The notes beneath the pieces are model-generated. The model saw only the letters and a list, made by a program, of their open reading frames with translations, searched no databases and had not been told where the DNA came from. 64,000 bases of DNA from Dromiciops gliroides. Taxonomy: Eukaryota > Chordata > Mammalia > Microbiotheria > Microbiotheriidae. The position numbers were made by a program, and so were the translations under genes. The stretch is from NCBI RefSeq assembly GCF_019393635.1, contig NC_057862.1, positions 97,208,659-97,272,658 on the forward strand, read 5' to 3'. Below, piece after piece: positions 40,901-52,900 of this stretch; position 1 is the stretch's first letter, and each line of letters begins with the position of its first letter.

Positions 40901-43900
40901 TAAGTGTCTGAGGCCGGATTTGAACTCAGGTCCTCCTGAATCCAGGGCCGGTGCTCTATCTACTCCACCACCTAGCTGCCCCAACTCCATTACTTTTTTA
41001 AAATTTCATCTATATCTAAGAAATCCAAACTAAGAGAAATACCAATATAGATGACTTTTCTTTTTCCCTACTTGGTCCTAATTCATATTACATATAATTC
41101 TGGCAAAACTTAGAGGCTCTGATAAGATGCTAGAACTTCATTTTGGACTTATTTTTAATTCTTTCAAGTCAATATTAGAGTAGGTCAAGATATAAGTGTA
41201 CTTATTTTGGGAATTCTGTATTTATGGAATTATTCTCTTCAAGTAAACTCAGCAGGTATATATTATGCGCATATAACCACACCAAGGGAAATCAATCACT
41301 TTCTGCTGACCAAAAAAAAAATAATAATAACTAAGCGATGTCCACGTAATTTAAAAAAAAAGGAAGCTTTAAAAAAAAATTCTTTGGACAGAGGAGTATG
41401 TAAAAGGTTAAACTTGACTGATTTTTAATTTAGCAAAAACAATAGCAAATGTTTTGTAAGCACCTACTTGGTTGAGTGAGACACAAAGCTAAAAATAAGC
41501 CAATTTTTACCTTCTTGGAGCTTATGGTGTCCTGATACAATAAAATAACAATAGTTCAAATCTGTGTATTGCTTTAAAGTTTACATGGTTATAGTAGACA
41601 TTATATGATAAGTGCATAGAGAACTGAAAAACAAATGTTACACAAGATCTGAAGTGAGGAGGAAGCAATGTGTTTCAAGGGTCCTTACTGACCAGAAGGA
41701 TGAGGATAAGTTCCCTGGAAGAGATGCATTTAAGGTAAGCTTTAAAGGATAGAGAGAAATTCAACAGGCTAAAATGGAAAAGGAGAATGAACAAAGGAGG
41801 AAGTAAGGCATGAAAATGCTGCAGGGCATATAGATACAGTTTGGCTGAAGCAGCAGACTGAAAGAAGGGAAGAAAAGCAAATTATGGAAAGTATGAACTG
41901 TCAAAGAACATAAAATTTTATTAATATGACTAATTTTAAAAAAAAAATACATTAACTGAATATTATAGCTAATTAGGGAAGAGGGGGGCATAGAAGAAAA
42001 GGAAAGAGACAAATATACACATAACTCCAAGAAAAGAAAGCGCTATATACACAAAAGTAGAGAAAAAGAGAATAAACTAGTAGATTCTGAGTTAAGTGTA
42101 GTAATGGCTTGTTATTCATTTAGGTTGGCTTCAAAGTATTATCACTTTTTATATTTATTTTTTGAAAATGCTAATCACTTGATCAGCATCAGCACTATTA
42201 ACATTCCTATAGTTCCTTAATCTCTAAACTTTCAGAAACTATTCACACTCCAGTACTAGGAAATGATTATAATAGTCTCAGCCCCAAACACCCCCCTATC
42301 CAATCCCCAGCAAAGTACTCAAGATGAAAGCCAAGTGTTCCCAGATACTACTCTATTAGTCTATCATACTTAATTTGTAAGTTATAAGTATCATTCTATA
42401 AAATTAGACAGTTGGACTAGGGCAGACAAGGTTCCTGACTTTTTTGTCTAACTCTTTAGCAGTCTGATGAACCCCTTTCTCAGAATAATGTTTTTAAATG
42501 TATAAAATAAAATGCACAGGATTAAAAAAGAAACCAATTATACTAAAATAGTTATTTTTTTAAAGTTGAGACTCCAGGTTAATCATACCTGAACTAAAGT
42601 ATTTAAATACCTTTCCATTTATAAAATACAAAACAATATATCTATAAAAGAAATGAAATTTTATTATTTAACCAAGTTCTAACAAAAGTTCAACTACTGT
42701 TGATGAAATATATCTTTAATATATTCAAAGATAAAAGTAAAAAATGTTTCACAAACTCCAATGAAAGTTTAATTATCAGAAGTAAAGCTCTATTTTATGA
42801 CAGCATTTTGAAATAGTAACTATTTTCAAACAGTACAGACTTCTTTAACTACTTGCAGCTGTACTTTTCTATATATGCTATTCAGAGCTTTAATGAGGAC
42901 CAGTGCCTTACCATCTGCCCTCCCACACCACAGGCTCAATACACAGTATTCTAAGGACTCTTATCCTTACCACCTGACTTGCAACAGCACCCTAAGAACC
43001 ATAGGACTCTTTCACATGCCTTGCAGCAAACCCTAAAATGTTGTCTCCTACCATTAGAATAAGAACTTTTTTTCTTTTTTGGTGGATAAGAACTTCTTAA
43101 GAGCAAGGTTTGCAGGCAGGGGTAGGAGAAAATTGGGAAATAAAATTTTTTTAAAAAAACAATATTAAAAAATGTTTACATGGAATTGGAAAAAAAAATA
43201 AAATACCTGAGGGAAAAAGAGAAAGATTTTCCTCACTTTTCTATTTGTATCCTTCAATATGATGCTTTACATAGTAATTAAAAATGCCTTTTCAAGTATG
43301 CAATCATTTATTCTGTATCCAGAATGTCCAAGAGTCTTCACATATTTTTAATCAAAAGTTACCAACACAGATCATTAAAGGATAGTTAAAAGCTAATAAA
43401 ATTCATCATTCTTACCTTGGAACCTGATAACATACTGGTCAACATTTTTGTTCCTTTTCCAATTCCAACCACTGCAAGTCAAAGAAACAATATGATGACA
43501 TTCTCTCATGGCAAGTGGACTTTAAAATCTACACATTCGTTACTGTCTTTTGTCATGCACTATACTAAGCTAAAAGGAGCACTATTTCAGCACAATTTTG
43601 GTACAGCTTCTATTATACTAATCAGTTAAACTTGTTATCTAAAAAAAAGGGAAAGGAAGGAACTATTTTCAGAAAATATGTGCAATGTTTTTCATCTTTA
43701 TGTATGTCAAAATGGTGGAGGCTTAAATTTAGACAATTATATTTTACATAAATAAAAATTTTGATAAAAATCTTCTAAGACTTATTAGAATTTCTTATTA
43801 AATATCAGTGCAGAATACACAGAGCAATTAACATCCTGGGGTCTGGTTTGATGATGTCTTTTACAGAGTTCATTATTAAGCATGCAAAACCATCATCATG

Positions 43901-46900
43901 GTTAATGGACCATTTAAAAATTGTTAGGGCCCAGAAGTACATCATCATCATCAAGAAAAAAGACAACATTCTGAGGAATCAACTTTGCAGAGAAAAAAAT
44001 AGAAGCTATATGCTAAATCAGTGGTCCTCAAATGTTTTTGTCTCAAAACCCCTTTTACATTATAAAATGTGATTTATATGTATCAACATTTACCTTATTA
44101 GAAATTAAAACTGATAAATATTTTTAATGTTTTTAATTCATTTAAAAATAATAAACCCATTACATATTAATATAAAAATGGTTTCATGAAAATAACTATT
44201 TTCAAAAAAAAATTTATGTGAGTACTGTTTTACAAATTTTTCCAAATCTCTTAAATGGTGGCTTAATAAAAGACAACTAGATTCTCGTATCTATTTCTGT
44301 ATTCAATCTATTATAATATGTTATTTTGGTTGAGGTATGTATCTGAAGAAAAACTGGTCTCACATAGATACATAGTTGGAAAAGGAAGGAATATTTTAAT
44401 AGACAAAAAAAAATCTTAGTATTATTATGAAGGGAGTTCTAACCTCTTTGGACACCCCACTGCAAACGGGTTTCAGGGACCCCAGGATTCATAGCTGACA
44501 TTTTGAGAACCACTGCACTAAATAATAACAATAATAATGATAGGTAGTATTTATATAACATTTTAAAGTTTTCAAAGTCCTTTTTAAATAAATATTACCT
44601 CTTTTGATTCTTACAGTAACTCTGGGAGGTAAGCATTAATACTATCTGTATTTTTTGTTAATAATTGGACAAAACTATAATGTGTTGGGAATGGGTATGA
44701 CTGTACCTAAGAAGGAAAAGGAATAGAAGGGGATATAGACAAGCAGTGTATAACAGATTTATGCGAAACACAAGGAGAATTAAGGGCCATGAGAGAAGTG
44801 TCTTGCAATTTTTTAAAATGTAAGATTCGACAAACTATATCTATAGTTTAAAAACAAAGATATCTAGGGGTTGCAATAGCAACTTGCTTGACAGAGAAGA
44901 TAAATAAATGGAACTCACTCTGGCCCTCTCCTCTAATTCTGTCAACAATATCTATCACCATTTTTCTAGTCACCTAGATTTGAAACCTTAGAATAATCAA
45001 TAATTCCTCCATTCTTCTTTCTCTCCTCTGTGAAACTTAGATTACTGAGTATTAAAGAATTTTAGTTAATCACTGAAACTACTATCTATGGATTATATTT
45101 GGATTTAATTGTGTACGACTCAGCAACAGTTTGTAAGAGTTCAGAGTTCCCAATTTTATGAACTACAACCTGGTCCCATCCTAAGGAGAGAAGGAAGATT
45201 AAGTGGAAGATTAGTCAACCTGGTCAGGAGATGGGTTTTTTTGTTTGGTTTTGGTTTTGGTTTTTTGTTTTTTTGCAGGGCAATGGGGGTTAAGTGACTT
45301 GCCCAGGGTCACACAGCTAGTAAGTGTTAAGTGTCTGAGGCCAGATTTGAACTCAAGTACTCCTGAATCCAGGGCTGGTGCTTTATCCACTGTGCCACCT
45401 AGCCGCCCCAAGATGTTTTGACTAGCACTGGGTCTCTCTTGGTGTTAAGTGGCATCTAGCATGAAAGCTATTCAACTCTGCTTTTCCCCCGCTTGCTTTA
45501 GGTTCTAGAGAAGTCAGCGTGAGTAAAATATAAGGCTACCCTCCGCTGTAAACCAATCACAGTCTTAGTTTAGTTTGCATCACTGAATCAACTGTATAAA
45601 AAACTGCTGTTAGACAAGTTTCTGGCTACTGAGGAACCAGTGACTCCTTTTTATTGGCAACTGCTAGCCTTGCTAATAAATTAATCATGCTTGGACCTTT
45701 GTGCCTTAGTTTCTCTTTATTGAAGATTTTTTTATTGTGACACCTCCCACAACCAGTAACCAAAATCCTTCCCTTTAATGAGGTCTCTGGCCTCAGCCCC
45801 TTTCCATTTCACATACCACCAATATTCTAGTATAGGTTCTCTTCATCTCAAAGCGAGAGTATTAGTCTCAAGTATCCCTGCCTGCAAGCTCTGCTTCCAC
45901 TGCAGCCCAATTCTTCCTATATAACACTGCCATGTTAGTTTTCCTACAGCACCATTTTGCATGTGGTCCTTAAAGAAAGGCTATGATTTGAATAAGCAAA
46001 GAAACAAATGTTATAAAACACCAGGAAATAAAGTTCATGAGACACTGAAGAAACCAGTTTGTCCAATGTACTGGGAAACAGTGCTAGAAAAATACTTTAG
46101 GAACACACTACAGAAAATACTGAATACAAAATGTGGAGTTGGGATTTTATCATGCCATCAACAGAAAGCCATTGAAGGTTTCTGAACAAGTAAAATACAA
46201 TGTTTAAGTGATGTTGTGAAAAAGTGTATAAGAGAGAGAATCCAAAACTGTTGCCAGTACACATTCTCTCCATCGAGGGAGATAATTTGGGGGGTAAAAG
46301 TGTTAGCCTCAACCTTATCCAACTTCAAATATAGCAACCACTTCTCTCTCCATACAATCAATTTAATGACACAGAATTTCCAAATACTGTCCTATATTCA
46401 AAAACTTTCAAGAAAACCATTTGTCATTACCATTTTTTTTCTATTCTAAAGTCATATATTTAAAAAATAAATTGATTAAGGGTAGCGCCAATTGAAGACT
46501 AGTGCAAGTAGAGTTACAGTATCTAATCGGTTATTTTGCAACCACTACTTTTGCCATGAAAAAAGGTATTAAATGGGAATGTATTTCATTTAAAATTTAA
46601 ATTCAAGTTAATTTGTTTCTTTGAAAATTAAAATGTCTATGACTTGAGAAAACTTCATAATTAAATCTGGATTCAGAATCATCATCACAATCTCTTAGCT
46701 CAATTTTAATTACATCTTTGCTTTTAGCCCCGTGAGAAAGTCAGCAAAAGTAATCCATAAACGTTTTAAAGTGAAATTCCCATTGCTCCATACACATTCA
46801 ACACTCCCTCCTATCAAAAAAGTAATTCAAATAACAGTCTGACTCTTTTTGCTTTATTGTAATACTCCCTCTAGAACTATAAAATATGGGCTTCAAAATC

Positions 46901-49900
46901 AATAGTTATCCTGATAGTGAATACCATCATGTTAGCATAATGTGTGATCTTCAATTGCAATAATAGGTATTAGGAAAATGTTTGATATATTAGTGTGCTA
47001 AATCACAACAAAAATCACTGTGATCTCATTTACGAATCGATTTTTTTTCCCTCTACCGAGAACACTCCTCACACTAGACAGTACAGGATAAAAAAAAAGA
47101 TTAATAGTGGTATGTGGTCACCATTGACATTAGAAATAGCTCTTCCCTAAAACCACTTAAATTTCATCAAAGACAATCAATCAGCAAACATTAAGCACCT
47201 ACAGTGCTATGCAAGTCAACTAAGGCAAAGTAAAAATTTAACACAATAAACCTTACAACTGTCTACAACTTAAAAAAAAAATTCAATACGCAATAGTTTG
47301 GCACTTAGTTCACAAGATCTTGATTTATATGCTTTAATTCTTCATCAGGAAACCTAACATCATATTGGATAGTAAGCTTTTTACAAAGTCCATTTTTCCT
47401 GATCAACCCTTGATTGGCCCATAAGTTTTCAATCAGGTTTAAATCAGGCAAGCTCCCAGGCCACTGAAGCATGTTCCTTTTACTGTCTTGGATAAATTCT
47501 TTAACCTTGTGTGACATGTTACATGATGCAACACCATTGCAGTCTCTTAGTCTAAGCACTCTTTTTTTTTTTTTTTAGTGAGGCAACTGGGGTTACGTGA
47601 CTTCCCCAGGGTCACACAGCTAGTAAGTGTTAAGTGTCTGAGGCCGGATTTGAACTCAGGTACTCCTGACTCCAGGGCTGGTGCTCTATCCACTGCGCCA
47701 CCTAGCTGCCCCAGTCTAAGCACTTATTAAGCACCCATTAGTCCCAAGAACTCTGTTAAGCACTGGGGATACAACAACAACAACAAAACAACAAAAAAGG
47801 TAAAAGTCCCTGCTCTCAAGGAACTCATAGTCCAATGGGGAAGAAAACATGCAAACTATGTACAAACAAGCTATACAAAGGATGAATTGGAGATAACCAA
47901 TAAATAAACACACTAGCATTAAGAGGGAGTAGGAAAGATTTCTTGAAGCTAGGATTTTAGCTAGGACTTGAAAGAAGTTAGAGAAACCAAAAGATAGAGA
48001 TGAGGAGGGAAAGAATTCCAGACAGAGAATTAGCCTGCAAAAATGCCCTGAGTTGGGTAATGGAGTGTTTTATAGAAGGAACAGCAAGGAGGCTAGTGTC
48101 ACTGGATCATAGAACACTAGGGGTTAAGGTGTAAGAAGACTGGAAAGGCAGAAGATCAGGTTATGAAGGGCTTTAAACATCAGATAGATGATTTTATATT
48201 TCATTCTGAAGGTTACTAGGAGCCACTTAAGGGAGATGGGTTGAGGTGGAGGTTGATATGGTCACATTTGCTCTTGAGTTAAGATTAATTTGACAGATGA
48301 GGGTGGAATGGAGTGGAAAGAGACTTGAGGCAGAGAGGCCAACTCAAAGGCTATTGAAATAGTCCAGGTGTAATGAGGGAAATCCTGTAATTTTGAAACA
48401 ATTCTTCTCTGATTATCAATGTATTTACCAGAGTTAATTCTCTCCTTGGGTAAAAGACTCTCGAGGTCCCCATTTTTGGGGGGTGGGGGTGAGGGCAGGA
48501 GTGGATGTTTGAGTCTGATGTAGCTATCCATATCTTACAAGTTTACCTAGATTTCTCCTGACAATGGTTATAACAGTCTTGAACAAAAAAGTGAATGTCA
48601 TCAATAAAAAAATCACCTTTTTCCAATCTTCAGTACTGCAGCCTTTGAATTATCTTGCCCATTAAAAACTTTTTTTTAAATCATAGCAATAGTTAGCAGC
48701 TTTTTTTACTGGTCTTCTCATTGTTCTTCCAGTTTCAGGAACTCCATCCTGCAAAAGAGAGGAATGAGTAGCAACCCTCCCCACTGCAAGGTCTCCCTGA
48801 AAGTCTGCTTGTTTTCTGAGGAAACTGAGACATAAGAAAGATTCTATGAAATACCCAAGGTCACAAAATTTGAACTCAGATCTTTTTGACTCCAAGTCCC
48901 ACAATCTCTTCACCATGCCAACATAGATACCAATCAACTGTGGAATGGCTAAACAAATTATGGTAAATAAACAAAATGGAAAATAACTGCAGTAACAAAT
49001 GATGGGCATGATGCATACCAAGAAGCAAGGCAAGACTTAGACGAACTGCAATGTAAAGTAAGCAGAGGCAGGAAAACAATGTACAAAATGACTGCAACAA
49101 TGTAAAGAAAAGACCAATAACAGCCACAAAACAACTGGAAATGAATGTTGCAAAATTATAAGGAACAAGCTTAGCTACAAAGAAGAAATATTAGAATATT
49201 GCCTCCCCTTGGACAGAGGTCAGAATCCATAGGTGTAAAATATTGCATATATAATGCCAGACATTTTCAAAATGGTAGTCAGTTTTACAGAATTTTTTTC
49301 TTTTCTTCCACTTTTTTTTTTTTAAGTCTTTGGTGCTGGGTATGGTAGTACATACCATACCTTTAATCCCAAATTCTGGGAAGGCTGAGGATGGTGGATC
49401 CCTTAAGCTTAGAAATTCTTTGTTTCAGTGTCCGAGACTGTACAAGTACCTCTACCCAAAGAGGGAGAAAGGACAGGGCCAATAGGCCACAGAAGAAGAT
49501 TCAAATCAGTTCAGGTCAAAAATGGAGCATGTCAAACCTCCTGTCGTGGGATCAGGCTCAGGAATGGCCACTGCACTTCCAGCCGGGAGGGAAAAAATTA
49601 TAACCATAAAATAAAATTTAAAAATAAAGTCTTTGGGGCAGCTGGATGGCGCAGTGGATAGAGCACCGGCCCTGGAGTCAGGAGTAGCTGAGTTCAAATC
49701 TGGCCTCAGACACTTAACACTTACTAGCTGTGTGACCCTGGGCAAGTCACTTAACCCCAATTGCCTCACTAAAAAAAAAAAATTAATTAAAAAAATAAAG
49801 TCTTAAAAGTCATAAGAAATGGCACTCTAGGAGGCAGCTAGGTGGCTCAGTGGATAAAGCACTGGTCCTGGATTCAGGAGGACCTGAGTTCAAATCCAGC

Positions 49901-52900
49901 CTCAGACACTCGACACTAGCTGTTTGACCCTGGGCAAGTCACTTAACCCTCATTGCCCTGCAAAAAAAAAAAAAAAGAAATGGCACGCTAGGAGGAAAAG
50001 GGGGAGTGATGTTGGGAGAATCTAGGAAATGTAAAAACAAAGGATACCAATTAAAAAAAATTTTTTTAAGAAAAAGAATTAGGCATGCCCAGTATGAAAC
50101 ATTTTGATATAGCCAAAAAAGTCAATGCCAATTTAAAGCTACAAATGCATAATATCTCGAGAGAGATTAAAGTCATACTGTGCTAAACCTGAGACTAGTC
50201 ACTAGGCTATAAAAGTCTGGGTTCAAGGTTCTATCGAACTGAAAGGCTTCAAGTAAGCTTCTAGAAATAGACTATGCTGTCTAACTAAATACAGAAGTTT
50301 ATCTCTAATAGGTTGGCCACCAAGTGATAAATTATTTGGCACTATGCATCTAGGGATGCAAAGAAAGGTAAAAACAGTCTCTGCTCTTTAAAGGTGTACA
50401 TTATATATGTGTTTTATATTTATAAGCTCCATATATTACATACGGTTTTGCGTACTAACATAAATAACTAGGTACATACCAAATACACACAAAGTAGTTG
50501 GTAATATGCAACAGGAAGGAGTTTAAGAGAAAGATTAGAAGTATATACAAAGATCTGGGAGTCATCTGCATAGAAATGAATCATTTAACGCATGGAAATC
50601 GATAAAAATACCAACAGAGAGAGAAAGAAAAAAGGGCCCAGAATGGAGCTTTAGGGGCATCCATACTTTATGGGCAAAAGAAGGATAATGGTCCAAGTAA
50701 GGAGATGGAGAAGTGATCAACCAGGTAGGAGGAAAACCCAGGAAGAGCAGTGTCACGAGTCAGATGAGAAAGTACACAGAATAAGGGAGAAGTTGGCAAT
50801 GCCAAAATGCAAGGGAAAGTCAGAAGGATGAGGAATGAGAAGCAGAATCTCAGCAAGCAAGTTTTTTGACAACTCTAAAGGAATACATGACCTAGATATA
50901 AAAGGTCACATCATAAACAAATTAGAAGAGCATGGAAGAAATTAGCTTTTGGATTTATAGGTAGGGGAAGAGTTTATAACCAAAGGACAAAGAGAATCAC
51001 AGATTACAGGACAATTCTGATAACATAAAATTTAAAGTCTTACACAAATAAATTCAGTGCAGATAAGATCAGAAAAGAAACTTGTTAAATGGGGAGGGGG
51101 GGGGGAATCTTTCCAGAAAGTTTCTCTGATAAAAGTCTTACTTCCAAGATATTCAAGGAACTGACTCAAAATGTATAAGAGCCATTCCTCAATTGATAAA
51201 TAGTCAAAGAATATAAATAGTAATTCTCAAGGGAAGAAATCAAGATATAGTCAATTTTTTTTAAATCTTCCAAATCATTAAGAGAAATGCAAATTAAACC
51301 AACTCTAAGGTTCCATCTTACACCCCTCAGATTGGTAAAGTTAACCAAAAGAAAATGACAAATGTTGGAGGCCCAGTAATGTACTGTTGGTGGAGCTGTG
51401 AATTAGTACAGCCATTCTGGAAAGCAATTTGTAGCTAGGCTCAAAAATCTATTAAAATGTGCATATCCTTTGACCCACTATGAGACCTATACCTTAAAAG
51501 ATGAAAGAGGAAAATGACTCATATATACAAAAATATTAACAGCAGCTCTTTTTGTGGTAGCAAAGTACTGGGCACTAAGAAGGTGTCTATCAATTGAGGA
51601 ATGGCTAAATAAATTATGGTATGTGAATGCTATGGTGCTGGCAGAAAAGACAAAGGAGACAGTTAAAGAGAAACTTAGGAATACTTCTGTGAACCAATGA
51701 AGAGTGAAGTGATTAAAACGAGAGATCCATTTATACTATAACAACATAAAAATAATTAACAATTTTGAAATTCTTAAGAATTCTGATCAACACAGTAATA
51801 AACTATGATTCCAGAGGACCAAGAATAAAGAATGCTACCTACCTCCTAACAGGTGATGGAGTAAATGTGCATAATGAGACACGCTTCTTTTTTTTTTAAT
51901 GTAGCCAATATGAAATTTGATTTTCTTAACTATGCATATTTTTTACTGGTGGGTTTTGGGGGGGGGTTTGTCAATAAAGGTGGGAGTAGGGAAGGAAGAA
52001 AAATAAGTGCTTATTAATTGGAAAAAAAAATTAAGGGCTTATGGATCACTTGTTTTGGAGAAGGAAATGGCAAATCACTCTAATATCTTTGCCAAGAAAA
52101 CCCCAAATGGGGTCATAAAGAGTCAGATACTACTGAACAACTGAAAAAGGATAACTTGTTGAAAACGTAATAAAGGAAATTCCTCCTCAAGTATGAGTTA
52201 GATTAGATAATGTCCGAGCTTCATTTCAACTCTAAGATACTATTATCTCAATGCTTCTAAAGGACAGTTATTTTAAAACAATTCCTATAACACCTACAAT
52301 CTTTGCCAGCTGTATTCCATACCCCATCTCATGGTATTTATTTAAAATTTAAGGGTGAAAATTTCTCAGCTTTCACTCAATGTGTGCTCTGGGACTGATT
52401 TTGTCTTTCTTTGTATCCCTAACACTAAGAACAGATCCTGGCAATAGAAAGTGCTTTTTAATAAATGCTTTTTTAAGTGACAACTAAATTGAATCATATC
52501 TGTCGTAATTTCCTGCATAATAGGACAAGGTACTATAAGCAGAAATAATTTATTTAAGCTAAAACAGAAGGTGCATTTTATCCATTGTCATCTTTTGTCT
52601 TGGATAGTATGACATGATAGTATGATAAAAAAAAAAACAATGATTTTTAACTTTTGAAAATATATGCATCAAGGTTTTCCAATTCATTTAAATAGATTTT
52701 CGCCTTGATTATTTTTCATAAGATTTCCAAATATTCCAAAATTAAGACTCTACTTCACTCTTTTCAATTGCCATCCTAGCAATGCCCTCTTGTGACTGAT
52801 GATTGGTAAACTTTTTAAAAACAGAATTATATTTGAAATAGGTGTATAATCTAGAAGATAAATTTTGAAGTGGGAGGAAATGTGAAAAAAACTAACTAGT

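Larger units (their letters stand above)
28005..43415 (-). other. TRUB1 intron 3
   Basis: 15.4 kb, the largest intron. Holds at least nine short SINEs, CR1/L3 and L1 relicts, a CpG-rich LTR-like segment at 33.35-34.18 kb and a tandem duplication at 35.1-35.4 kb, listed separately. Confidence 0.9.

Noticed and set aside
48662..49033. 123-codon minus-strand frame
   Set aside because: Runs through a MIR and an L1 fragment; chance opening.
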